From Streptomyces dengpaensis (lineage in GTDB: Bacteria; Actinomycetota; Actinomycetes; Streptomycetales; Streptomycetaceae): a stretch of DNA of 64,000 nt. Of the stretch, positions 16,878 to 24,531 are shown piece by piece. Location: the NCBI RefSeq assembly GCF_002946835.1, contig NZ_CP026654.1, positions 12,610 to 76,609 on the forward strand. Reading direction: 5' to 3'. Within the stretch, counting starts at the first letter, position 1. Every line of letters begins with the position of its first letter. The notes below the pieces were generated by a model. It made no database searches. It saw nothing but the letters and a program-made list of their open reading frames with translations, and was not told the origin of the DNA. A program made the translations under genes and the position numbers.

Positions 16878-17656
16878 CGGGTGGGCTCCTGTTCGCGGGT
16901 GGGGTGGGGCCAGGGGAGGGCGAGGCCGTCGTCGGCGGTGCGGGGAACGAGGTGGCCGTGCAGGTGGAGCACGGTCTGCGTCGCGTTCGGGCCGCAGGAG
17001 GTGAGGTAGTTCCACTGGCCGCCCAGTTCCTGGGCGAGTTCGGCGGCGCGCAGCTGGACGGTGGCGGAGACGACCGGGTCGGTCGTGAAGTCCGCGACGT
17101 GGCCGTGCGGCAGGACCAGGAGGTGGCCGTCGGTACAGCCGCCGCTGCGGGGCCTGACCGCGAGGGCGTCGGCCCATTGCCGGACGATCGTCGCCGGGGC
17201 GCCGTCGTGGATGATCCGGCAGAACGGGCAGTCGGGGCGCGGGTGCTTGCGGGGTACCGGCGGCCGGTCGATGTGGTGGTGGGTGACCGCGACGGTGGCG
17301 CCGGCCTCTTGCATGCGCCGCCCGATCGCGTCGGCGATGGCGGGTGCCCGGTGGCGTCCGTACCAGCAGTTCACCAGGAGCTGGACCGGGTGGTAAGCGT
17401 CGGTCGCGGCGCGCAGGGCGGCGAGTTCGTGCACGGCGTCGTCGATGATGCGGGCCGCGCCCGGCGTCGCGAGGACGTAGTCGCGTACGTCGGCGTCCTG
17501 TCCGGTCTGGCGGGCGACGATGTCGGTGAGGGCCGGGTCGTCCGGCGGGTTCAGTAACTGGTTGGTGAGGTTGATGGCGAGGACGGCGGCTCGGTAGCGG
17601 GGCGGTGGCGGGTCCTGCCAGCGGGCGCCGAAGCTGTCGATGAACATGTCGTACAC
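16874..17656 (-). CDS. RapZ-C-like domain fused to a HIT-family domain
   Basis: 260 aa from GTG at 17656 behind GGAGG. The first half contains LLVNCWYGRHRAPAIADAI and VAVTHHHIDR, which resemble the GRHRS-type nucleotide/RNA-binding C-terminal domain of RapZ. The second half is a HIT domain: CPFCRIIHDGAPATIV at its start, GHLLVLPHGHV, and the catalytic triad in HLHGHLVPR. HIT proteins hydrolyse or transfer nucleotides from dinucleotides or AMP-linked substrates. The fusion is uncommon; it may act on RNA ends or modified nucleotides (inference). Confidence 0.78.
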   Translation of the reverse strand: MYDMFIDSFGARWQDPPPPRYRAAVLAINLTNQLLNPPDDPALTDIVARQTGQDADVRDYVLATPGAARIIDDAVHELAALRAATDAYHPVQLLVNCWYGRHRAPAIADAIGRRMQEAGATVAVTHHHIDRPPVPRKHPRPDCPFCRIIHDGAPATIVRQWADALAVRPRSGGCTDGHLLVLPHGHVADFTTDPVVSATVQLRAAELAQELGGQWNYLTSCGPNATQTVLHLHGHLVPRTADDGLALPWPHPTREQEPTR

Positions 17657-17737
17657 GGGGCCTCCAGGCTCGTGCGAGGTAGGGGTTGCGCGCGGCGGCC
17701 TCGCGGGCTGCGGGCCGCCGCGCGGGAGACGGTCGGG

Positions 17738-18631
17738 TCAGGGGGCGGCGAGGGCGGCGCACTGGTCCTGGCGGTGTTCGCTGGCCTCGAGGTCCGGCGC
17801 GGGTTCCGGGGAGTCATCGACGGGCCACTGGTGCCGGCAGTCGGGTGAGGGGCAGAGGTGTATGCGCTGCCCGGCCTCTTGGTCGTAGTCGAGTCCGCGG
17901 CTGGAGCGCCCGCAGGCCGGGCAGTGCACGGGGGCGCTGACGTCCTGGGTGTCGCCTTCCTGGGCGTACATCCACGTGAGGGGGAGAGCGCCAGGCGTGT
18001 CCTGCGGCACGCTGCGGAGCCGCCAGTCGGCTCGGGTGGGGTAGGCGACGAACCGGCCCCAGCCTTGGATGATGCTGTCGGCGAGGACGTGGCCGTCGAA
18101 CGCGCGCAGTCGCTGCCCGCAGATGTCCCGGTAGTAGGCGCTCGTGACGGCCAGGACCTCGCGGGCGGGCGGGTGACCGACGAAGACCAGGTCGCCGTCC
18201 TCCCCGAACTCGGTGACGAGCAGGCCCCGCAGGGTGAAGCTGACGTCGTCGCCGGTCGGGACGAACACGGCCGCGTCCACGTCGTATTCGGCCTCGGGGA
18301 TCGTGGCCGACGCCCAGATCCCGATGCCGTCCAGGACCGTGTCCAGCCGGTAGCGGGCGCCGTCGACGACCGGCTCGGTGCCCAGGGCGCGCGCCCACGC
18401 CGTGATGCCGTCGGTGTCGTGTTCCCCGAGACGCAGGATCAGGCTGTGCAGGGGGCGGCCCGGCTCGGGGCACATGCTGCTGGAGATCGCGAAGCCGGTC
18501 AGCGGCAGGTCGGGGTAGTCCAGCAGGAGGCGCCGGCCGATGGCGAGCTGCCCGTTCTCGCGGGACCCGTACCGCTCCAGCTGCGCCAGCAGTAGCTGGG
18601 CTCGCTCGGGTGCCGGTGGGCTGAGGGGCAT
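17738..18631 (-). CDS. Hypothetical protein with zinc-ribbon C-terminus
   Basis: 297 aa, ATG at 18631 with AAGGAG upstream. The C-terminal part has paired cysteines (HCPACGRSSRGLDYD, IHLCPSPDCRHQW) forming a probable zinc ribbon. The N-terminal two thirds are a beta-rich unknown domain. It is separated from dnaN by two strong hairpins, so it may be expressed at a lower level than dnaN. Confidence 0.66.
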   Translation of the reverse strand: MPLSPPAPERAQLLLAQLERYGSRENGQLAIGRRLLLDYPDLPLTGFAISSSMCPEPGRPLHSLILRLGEHDTDGITAWARALGTEPVVDGARYRLDTVLDGIGIWASATIPEAEYDVDAAVFVPTGDDVSFTLRGLLVTEFGEDGDLVFVGHPPAREVLAVTSAYYRDICGQRLRAFDGHVLADSIIQGWGRFVAYPTRADWRLRSVPQDTPGALPLTWMYAQEGDTQDVSAPVHCPACGRSSRGLDYDQEAGQRIHLCPSPDCRHQWPVDDSPEPAPDLEASEHRQDQCAALAAP

Positions 18632-18653
18632 CTGTGGCTCCTTGGTGGAAAGG

Positions 18654-18691
18654 GGAGCGCCGCGCCCGCAGGATGGCGGGCGCGGCGCTCC
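18654..18691. terminator. Hairpin downstream of dnaN (distal)
   Basis: 16-bp perfect stem, left arm GGAGCGCCGCGCCCGC, 6-nt loop. It lies just before the start of the next minus-strand gene and may act as a terminator or attenuator. Confidence 0.7.
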
Positions 18692-18716
18692 GGGTGTGTG
18701 ACCAGATGGGGTGGTG

Positions 18717-18756
18717 CTGCGGGGCGGCCGGAGCAGTGTCGACGGCCGCCCCGCAG
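18717..18756. terminator. Hairpin downstream of dnaN (proximal)
   Basis: 14-bp stem, left arm CTGCGGGGCGGCCG, 12-nt loop, about 35 bp past the dnaN stop. Confidence 0.65.
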
Positions 18757-18789
18757 GCAGGGTGGCGCCCGTGGCCCGGGCGGGGTGGT

Positions 18790-19932
18790 TCAGCCGCTGA
18801 TGCTGGTGAGGCGGATCGGCATGACCAGGCCTCGGAAGATGTCTGTCTGGTCGACGCCGTGCACGAGGGCGGGCTTGGTCGCGGTGGTGAAGTTGAACTG
18901 TGCGACGGGCCCGTCGATCTGCTGGAGCGTCTTGAGCAGCAGGCCCGGGTTGAAGGCGATGGTCAGCGGGTCGCCTTCGAGGTCGGCGTGGACCTGGTCG
19001 CGGCCGCGGCCCTTGTCGTCGGTGCCGGCGCGCACGGTGATCTGACCGTCGGTGACTTCGAGGACCATCGGGTCGGCCTTGCCCAGCAGCGGCTGGATGT
19101 GCTTGATGGCGTCGATTAGGGCCTCGGTGCCGGTGGTGGCGATGGACGCGAACTCGGTGGGGAACAGGGCGGCGTAGTTGGGGAGTTCGCCTTCGATGAG
19201 GCTGCTGGTGGCCCACCGGCCGGGGACGCTGATGGCGAACTGGGACTCGGTGAGGGTGAGTTCCGCCTTGTCGGCGTCGGCGAGGATGCGGGCGGCGTCG
19301 CGCACGGCATCGGCCGGTACGAGCGTGTTGCCCGCGACGCGGGGCTTGCCCTTGCCCTTGCCCTTGGGGGTCGGGTTGGGGGTCCAGGGCACGTCGGCGA
19401 CGTGGAACAAGTACCGGTCGGTCGCGGAGAGCACCATCGTCGTGTCGCTGAGGCCGAACTGGACGGCGGTCAGGGTCGCGATGGTTTCGTCGGTGGTGGA
19501 GGCCACCGCGACCCGGGCGGCGGCTGCGGCCAGGGCGGCGCCGTCGACCGTGCCGCTCGCGGAGGAGATCGTCGGCAGGGTCGGGTAGTCGTCCAGCGGC
19601 AGGGTCGGCAGAAGGATGTGCGCGGTGCCGCAGGACAGGGCGAGGTCGGTGCCGTCCAGGGCCAGGGTGGTGGGCTTGCCCTTGGGGAAGGCCTTGACGA
19701 TGTCGGTGAAGACGCGGCCGGGGACCAGGAGCGTGCCGGGCTCGGACACCTCGCAGTCTTCGCGGGCGCGGGCGGAGCGGTAGTAGTCGTACCCGGCGAG
19801 GGTCAGGGTGTTGTCGTCGGAGGCTTCGATCCGCATGCCAGCCAGGACCGGTGCGGGCGGGTTGCCGGGGATGGCGCGCAGCGCCCACTGGGCGGCGTCG
19901 GCGAGCTGGTCGGTGTCGATGGTGAGTTTCAT
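18790..19932 (-). CDS. dnaN: DNA polymerase III beta sliding clamp paralogue
   Basis: 380 aa, about the usual length of a bacterial beta clamp. Three-domain hallmarks are visible: an N-terminal MKLTIDTDQLADAAQWALRA, the central LSATDRYLFHVADVPW (close to the classic TDRYRL/V strand) and the C-terminal FNPGLLLKTLQQI, ending in VMPIRLTSISG in place of the usual MPMR.. tail. The clamp encircles DNA and tethers polymerase. A plasmid copy is unusual, because hosts have their own dnaN. It may favour plasmid replication or divert host polymerases. Flanked by strong hairpins on both sides. Confidence 0.88.
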   Translation of the reverse strand: MKLTIDTDQLADAAQWALRAIPGNPPAPVLAGMRIEASDDNTLTLAGYDYYRSARAREDCEVSEPGTLLVPGRVFTDIVKAFPKGKPTTLALDGTDLALSCGTAHILLPTLPLDDYPTLPTISSASGTVDGAALAAAAARVAVASTTDETIATLTAVQFGLSDTTMVLSATDRYLFHVADVPWTPNPTPKGKGKGKPRVAGNTLVPADAVRDAARILADADKAELTLTESQFAISVPGRWATSSLIEGELPNYAALFPTEFASIATTGTEALIDAIKHIQPLLGKADPMVLEVTDGQITVRAGTDDKGRGRDQVHADLEGDPLTIAFNPGLLLKTLQQIDGPVAQFNFTTATKPALVHGVDQTDIFRGLVMPIRLTSISG

Positions 19933-19968
19933 CAGGGCCTTTTCGTCGTGGCTGCGGGAGCGTGAAAG

Positions 19969-20012
19969 GGCCCGGGCGGGCCGCCTCGAGGTGGAGGCGG
20001 CCCGCCCGGGCC
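19969..20012. terminator. Hairpin between 20047 gene and dnaN
   Basis: A perfect 19-bp stem (left arm GGCCCGGGCGGGCCGCCTC) with a 6-nt loop. Extremely stable; it would limit read-through from the sigma-factor cluster into dnaN. Confidence 0.75.
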
Positions 20013-20046
20013 GGTCGATGCTGATGTGGGGCCGCGCGGTGGCGGC

Positions 20047-20796
20047 CTACTGGTCGTTGTCGTCGATGCCGGTGACGGGGATGTCGCCGAACAGGTCGTC
20101 CAGGGCGCGGGTGACCGCGAGGCGGTCCTCGGGCCGGGCCGCGTCCAGGACGTCCCGGGTGAGTTCGGTGAGGTCCAGTTCGTCGAAGTAGTCGGTGAGT
20201 TCGGCGATGGTCAGCGGGTCTAGGCCGATGCCGACCTGCGGGGGCAGGCTGTTCAGCGTGGCGAGCATGGCGTCGACCGCGTCGGCGAGTTTGTGCGTGC
20301 TGGCCGTGGTGACGTCGATGCTGTGGCAGTGGGCGACGTCCAGGCCGTGCAGGCCGACGGGCCCGATGTTGATGCGGATGTCGGGCTGCTCGCCCGTAGC
20401 GGGCTCGTAGGCGAGGCCCGCGAGGGCTTCGGCCAGGGCCTGGATCGCCCGGTCGCGGCCGCTGTGGTCGTCGGCCGGGCCCTCTGGCGGCTGCTCCTGG
20501 AGCGGTGCCTCCCACATGACTTCGACGGTGTCGACGTCCAGCCGGATACGGCCGTCGGCGGTGTCGGGGAGGGCGAGGTGGCCGGTGACGCGCAGCAGGT
20601 CGCTGGGCTGGCACTCGGTGAGCAGCGTGTTCGCGAGGTCCGGCAGGCTGGTGGTGCAGGGGATGACCGCCTCCTCCTCCGCCGCGCAGTCGGCGGGGGA
20701 GGAGATCAGCCGCCAGAAGGCGGTGCCGACGGCGTCGCCGGGCACGGCGGCGGTGTCGAGGTAGCCGGTGAGGGCGAACGGTATGCGCTCCATCAT
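20047..20796 (-). CDS. Hypothetical acidic protein coupled to sigma factor
   Basis: 249 aa. The double ATG (MMERIPFALTGYL) overlaps the stop of the sigma-factor gene by 4 bp, with GAGGAGGGC before it. The middle (VTGHLALPDTADGRIRLDV, IRINIGPVGLHGLDVAHCH) is beta-rich. The C-terminal half (LTDYFDELDLTELTRDVLD) is acidic helix. It could be a sigma partner, but it lacks the HxxxCxxC of zinc anti-sigma factors; unrecognised. Confidence 0.66.
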   Translation of the reverse strand: MMERIPFALTGYLDTAAVPGDAVGTAFWRLISSPADCAAEEEAVIPCTTSLPDLANTLLTECQPSDLLRVTGHLALPDTADGRIRLDVDTVEVMWEAPLQEQPPEGPADDHSGRDRAIQALAEALAGLAYEPATGEQPDIRINIGPVGLHGLDVAHCHSIDVTTASTHKLADAVDAMLATLNSLPPQVGIGLDPLTIAELTDYFDELDLTELTRDVLDAARPEDRLAVTRALDDLFGDIPVTGIDDNDQ

Positions 20797-21872
20797 CGTG
20801 TCGCCCTCCTCCTGCGCCCGGTGGCCTGGCGGCGCAGTGCGCGCGGCAGGGAGCTGACGGACCTGCGGTGCCGGGCTCGTGTGCGGGCCTGGTCGCGGGC
20901 GTCGGCGAGGCTGCACCCGTCGCACGGCTCGGTGCCGGCGGCCTCGTGGCAACGGTGGCCTTCCACGGTGCCGTGCAGGGCGGTAATGCCGTGGGCGGCG
21001 GCGAGCCGGTACAGGGTGTCGCCGACGATGCCGGTGCGCTGGGTGATGCTGCGTTCGGTGAGACCGTCGCGCAGCAGGACCAGCGCCACGGCCTGGCTGG
21101 CCGTGAGCGGGGTGAGCGCGGCGGGCATGGCGTCGGTCGCCATGGGGCGGGTCCTTCCGGAGTCCAGATGGTTGGAGGGCGCGGGCCGTCGCGGCGACGG
21201 GACACGCGGGGAGGCCTGCGGTGCTGCGCAGGCCTGCGAGGGGGAGTCGGAGCGGGAGCCGGACGCCGCCTCCAGCAGGGCGGCTTTGATCTCCGGGGTG
21301 CTCAGGTTCTGCAGCGCGCGTTCCTTGAGCATCTTGGCCGCGTACATGCTGCGGTCCATGCGCTCGCCGATCTCACCGAACGGCAGGTCGTGCCAGTAGC
21401 GCAGCCACAGGCACTCCCACTGGTCGGGTGTCAGCCCGGCCAGGGCCTTGCGGAGTTCGGCGAGGACGTCGGTCCTGGCGAGGTGCTCGGTGACCTGTTC
21501 GCCGATGTCGCCGACGGCCAGGTCCTGGTCGTACATGTCGCCCGTCGGGACCTCCCGCCGGTAGCGGGAGCTCTTGTAGTGATCGAGCAGCAGGTTGCGG
21601 GCGATCGTGGCCAGCCAGGCCCCGAAGTCGCTGCCGCGCCAGGTGAACGCACCGATCCGGGCCAGGGCCCGGACGAACACGTCGCCGGTCAGGTCCTCGC
21701 TCAGCTGCTGGTCGTGGGTGCGACGCAGCAGGTAGGTGTAGATCTGCGGCCGGTAGCGGGCGTACAGGACGCCGAACGCCTCGCGGTCGCCGCCGCGGGC
21801 CCGGTCGACGATGTCGGTCACCGGCTCCTCCGCCTCGGAAGTCCGCCGTGTCGTCGTATCTGTGGCAGTCAC
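20793..21872 (-). CDS. ECF-type sigma factor with extra C-terminal HTH region
   Basis: 359 aa from a GTG overlapping the previous stop. Residues about 20-190 are a group-IV sigma factor: region 2 (FGVLYARYRPQIYTYLLRR, DLTGDVFVRALARIGAF, WLATIARNLLLDHYKSSRY) and region 4 (ALAGLTPDQWECLWLRYWH, GEIGERMDRSMYAAKMLKE). After a Pro/Ser linker, the same frame continues into a second helix-turn-helix-like stretch (LTASQAVALVLLRDGLTER, GIVGDTLYRLAAAHGI) with a CDGCS. An ATG at 21142 with GGAAGGAC upstream could make this tail a separate ~116-aa protein. Confidence 0.82.
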   Translation of the reverse strand: MTATDTTTRRTSEAEEPVTDIVDRARGGDREAFGVLYARYRPQIYTYLLRRTHDQQLSEDLTGDVFVRALARIGAFTWRGSDFGAWLATIARNLLLDHYKSSRYRREVPTGDMYDQDLAVGDIGEQVTEHLARTDVLAELRKALAGLTPDQWECLWLRYWHDLPFGEIGERMDRSMYAAKMLKERALQNLSTPEIKAALLEAASGSRSDSPSQACAAPQASPRVPSPRRPAPSNHLDSGRTRPMATDAMPAALTPLTASQAVALVLLRDGLTERSITQRTGIVGDTLYRLAAAHGITALHGTVEGHRCHEAAGTEPCDGCSLADARDQARTRARHRRSVSSLPRALRRQATGRRRRATR

Positions 21873-22516
21873 GCGCCGGCCCCCGCGTTCGTGTCGGCCA
21901 GCCGACCGCTCAAGTGCGGGTTCGCATCGGTGATCCGCCGCAGCAGCTTCGGCGTGGGCTTCCACAGACGCTGGGAGCCGCGGGCCGGGACGGGCGTGGT
22001 CAGCCGCTGCACCCGAGCCAGCTCCCAGTGGAAGCAGCCCTCTTGGGACCAGCGCGTGCACTCGCCGTCGTCTGCATGGATGCCGGCGAGGTCGGCGACG
22101 GCGACCACCGCACCGCGCACCAGCTCGTAGTCGTCGTCCAGGGTCTCCCGTACGGCGCCCAGGGCCAGGGCCCGGAGGTCGACCTCGGATCCGGCGTGAA
22201 TGAGCAGGGTGCCGCGCCACCGAGTGGTCCACACCCTGTTCTCGATGCGCTTGGCGACCTGGTCGTCCTCGAGGGCGATCAGGTCCGACCAGGGCGGCCG
22301 GATGGTCAGGCACCGGATCGGGGTGAGGTCGTGATCCGGCGCGGTCTGGGGACGGCTGGAGACCATGGCGAGCGCCTCGAAGTTGGTGCGCTGCTGCTGA
22401 GGGGTCAGCGGCAGCGACCCGGCCGGGGTGCGGGTGCGGAAGTACTCGCCGGTGGGGATCGCTTCGCGGGACAGCCTGGCCAGCAGGGCGGTGTCCGCGA
22501 CGGAGGAGAGGGTCAT
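21869..22516 (-). CDS. ASCH-domain protein
   Basis: 215 aa. The ASCH (PUA-like) signature is seen from about residue 68: CLTIRPPWSDLI, AKRIENRVWTTRWRGTLLI, HAG, then VRGAVVAVADLAG and FHWELARVQRL. ASCH proteins bind RNA or modified nucleotides; some are nucleases or amidohydrolases. The gene is coupled on both sides by 4-bp overlaps to the sigma factor and the GGDEF protein, pointing to shared expression. Confidence 0.82.
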   Translation of the reverse strand: MTLSSVADTALLARLSREAIPTGEYFRTRTPAGSLPLTPQQQRTNFEALAMVSSRPQTAPDHDLTPIRCLTIRPPWSDLIALEDDQVAKRIENRVWTTRWRGTLLIHAGSEVDLRALALGAVRETLDDDYELVRGAVVAVADLAGIHADDGECTRWSQEGCFHWELARVQRLTTPVPARGSQRLWKPTPKLLRRITDANPHLSGRLADTNAGAGA

Positions 22517-23247
22517 CGCAGGTCCTCCGCAGCGAGGGGGTGGGCGGTGGTGCCCGTACGCCCGAGGCGCCGGCCGTTGACGCTCGGCTCGTTGGCGTGG
22601 TCGGGGGTGGCTATGCGGTACAGGCCAGTGCCCTCCCGCTTGTGCTCGTACATCGCGCCCTCGGCGCCGCGCAGCACGTACGTGTAGTCACGCGAGTGCA
22701 GGTCGCTGGGGCTGGACATGCCGATGGACACCGCGACGTCGACCGCCTGGCCGTCGACGTCAACGGGCTGGTGCAGCAGGTGGTGCAGCTGCTCCAGGCG
22801 CCGATCGCGGTCGATGACGGGGCATGTGAGGACGGCAGCGAACTCGTCACCGTGCAGACGTGCGGCGAGGCCGGTGTCGCCGACCCACTGCTCCAGGCGG
22901 GAGGCGATGGCGATGATCAGCGCGTTGCCGACGTCGTGCCCGAGAGTGTCGTTGACGGCCTTGAAATCGACCGCGTCCAGGAACACGAGCATCGTCTGGT
23001 CGCCGTGGTCGTGCAGGTGGCGGGTCGCGTGCTGGACGTAGCCGGGGCGGGAGTGCAGACCGGTGAGCTGGTCGCGGCGGGCGGCCTCCAGGCGCCGGGC
23101 GGCCTCCTCCAGGTGCTGGCGTTCGGCGGCCAGACGCCGGTGCAGCGTCGCGGCGTGAACAGCCCAGCCGGTCAACGGAAGTACGGCCGTGGTCAGGAAG
23201 AGTGCGCGCTGCCCGAACCGGGCGTGTGTGCGCAGGGCGGAGTCCAT
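22513..23247 (-). CDS. Membrane-anchored GGDEF-domain protein
   Basis: 244 aa, ATG at 23247 behind GGGAG. One membrane helix (ALFLTTAVLPLTGWAVHAA, about 15-33) and a coiled linker precede a GGDEF domain: DQLTGLHSRPGY, LDAVDFKAVNDTLGHDVGN and the active loop HGDEF at 132-136. The first Gly of GGDEF is His. AGDEF/SGDEF loops can be active, so diguanylate cyclase activity is possible but uncertain. No I-site RxxD is evident just upstream of the loop. In Streptomyces, c-di-GMP controls development through BldD. Confidence 0.84.
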   Translation of the reverse strand: MDSALRTHARFGQRALFLTTAVLPLTGWAVHAATLHRRLAAERQHLEEAARRLEAARRDQLTGLHSRPGYVQHATRHLHDHGDQTMLVFLDAVDFKAVNDTLGHDVGNALIIAIASRLEQWVGDTGLAARLHGDEFAAVLTCPVIDRDRRLEQLHHLLHQPVDVDGQAVDVAVSIGMSSPSDLHSRDYTYVLRGAEGAMYEHKREGTGLYRIATPDHANEPSVNGRRLGRTGTTAHPLAAEDLR

Positions 23248-23339
23248 ACTGAGGATCTCCCTCTCGTCTCGTACGGGATGGGTTGGGCCCGGGGCAGCCG
23301 TCGAAGCCGCCAAGCACGTGCGGCTGTCCCGGGGCGGAG

Positions 23340-23642
23340 CTACAGATCGAAGTCGCTGACGCGGAGCCAGCTGCACGGGTCGTTCCAGCGACCAGCCGTG
23401 GCGGAGAGCCAGTCGGGCTCCCAGCCGGGCCGGTAGCCGCGTGCTCCCCAGCCGTCCGGCCGCTTGCCGGGAATCTCGAATCCGGCCTCCTGAGCGGCGC
23501 GTGCCGCGTCGTAGACCTCGTGCGCGATCCGGACGGCTGAAGAGCGGCTGTCGGCGGGTCCGGTGAAGACGTGCACACCGCGCAGGCCAGGCTGGTCGGT
23601 GCTCTTGATCGGGACGTCGACCTCGAAGTAGGGCAGGCCCAT
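23340..23642 (-). CDS. Hypothetical protein, 100 aa
   Basis: Start MGLPYFEVDVPIKSTD, chosen because GAGGAG lies about 8 bases before this ATG. Contains a strand-helix pattern (GVHVFTGPADSRSSAVRIA, HEVYDAARAAQEAGFEIPG) and a Trp-rich C-terminus. No family recognised. Confidence 0.62.
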   Translation of the reverse strand: MGLPYFEVDVPIKSTDQPGLRGVHVFTGPADSRSSAVRIAHEVYDAARAAQEAGFEIPGKRPDGWGARGYRPGWEPDWLSATAGRWNDPCSWLRVSDFDL

Positions 23643-23689
23643 GACGCCCATCTCCTCTCGTGCTTCTCGTGGTTGAGGGGCCACTGCGA

Positions 23690-23725
23690 CCGCCCCGGAC
23701 CCGGCGGTTGCGGGGTCCGGGGCGG
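23690..23725. terminator. Hairpin between 23642 and 23750 genes
   Basis: Stem CCGCCCCGGACCC with its complement at 23713-23725, 13 bp, 10-nt loop; lies between two genes of the minus-strand set. Confidence 0.6.
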
Positions 23726-23749
23726 CACAGAGTGCGCTCAACTCGCGGG

Positions 23750-24064
23750 TCAGCGGATCGTTTCGAGCGCGTACCGCAGATGCGTGCGCGCCCGCGCCAG
23801 CCGATCGCGCTGGTCGGCCCCAGTGATGGTCAGCGCGTCGGTGAGGTGGCCGACCGCGTAGTCCAGTTCCTCGCCGGCGCGTTGCAGGTAGTCGACGCGG
23901 GCGGCGCCGAAGAAGTGCATGCCGCGCTCAACGAGGTCGATGAAGCCGGTCGGGGTGACGTCGCCCGGCTGCTCCTCACCGAGCAGCGCGGCGAGGTCCC
24001 TGCTGAAGCAGGCGATGAGCGCGGCGAACGTGTTGGTCGCGGCGGGCTGGACGGAAGCGGTCAC
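23750..24064 (-). CDS. Hypothetical helical protein, 104 aa
   Basis: GTG at 24064 with CGAGGAGG upstream. Entirely helical (TNTFAALIACFSRDLAALLG, LQRAGEELDYAVGHLTDAL). Unrecognised. Confidence 0.62.
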   Translation of the reverse strand: MTASVQPAATNTFAALIACFSRDLAALLGEEQPGDVTPTGFIDLVERGMHFFGAARVDYLQRAGEELDYAVGHLTDALTITGADQRDRLARARTHLRYALETIR

Positions 24065-24184
24065 GAGGGCCTCCTCGGTAGTCGAGTTGGATGGTGATGG
24101 GCCGGCCGGGGACCCCCGGCGTGGGTGTGATCGGTACGGAGGGCGCTCAGGCCGGACCGTGGGGATCGGCCTTGCTATTGCTGG

Positions 24185-24226
24185 CCTTCGGGCTCGGTTC
24201 CCTCGTGAGGGAGCCGAGCCCGAAGG
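24185..24226. terminator. Hairpin with GTGA loop
   Basis: Near-perfect ~18-bp stem (CCTTCGGGCTCGGTTCCCTC pairing with its complement, one mismatch) and a GTGA tetraloop, between the genes at 24250 and 24064. Confidence 0.68.
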
Positions 24227-24249
24227 CGGCGGTGCCGGGTGCGGGCTGG

Positions 24250-24531
24250 TCAGCTGGTGCTGCCGCCTTGGAGACGCTTCATCCGGTCGGCGATCGCCAG
24301 GAATTCGGCTCCGAGGTCCGCCGAGGCCAGGATCACGCGGAGGATCGAGGCGAAGCCGTCCCGCTCGATGGGGTTCAGGCGGTCCCACACGGCGTGCGCA
24401 TCGGTATGAACGCCGACGGCCTGGAGGTAGGCCTCCTCGGTGGTGACGGTGTACTCGGCACCGCACCGGCCGCACCGGTAGGTGGCCTGGTCCCAGCCGC
24501 AAGCAGCAGGGCTGTCAGGCTCGGTGGTCAT
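24250..24531 (-). CDS. Small zinc-finger-like protein
   Basis: 93 aa, ATG overlapping the kinase stop by 4 bp. An N-terminal YRCGRCGAEYTVTTEEAY is half a zinc ribbon; the rest is helical. Probably co-translated with the kinase. No family recognised. Confidence 0.65.
   Translation of the reverse strand: MTTEPDSPAACGWDQATYRCGRCGAEYTVTTEEAYLQAVGVHTDAHAVWDRLNPIERDGFASILRVILASADLGAEFLAIADRMKRLQGGSTS

Noticed and set aside
17738-21205. 1155-aa open frame on the minus strand
   Set aside because: It spans dnaN and the sigma-factor region out of frame; only its last 297 codons have a start, ribosome site and protein-like composition.
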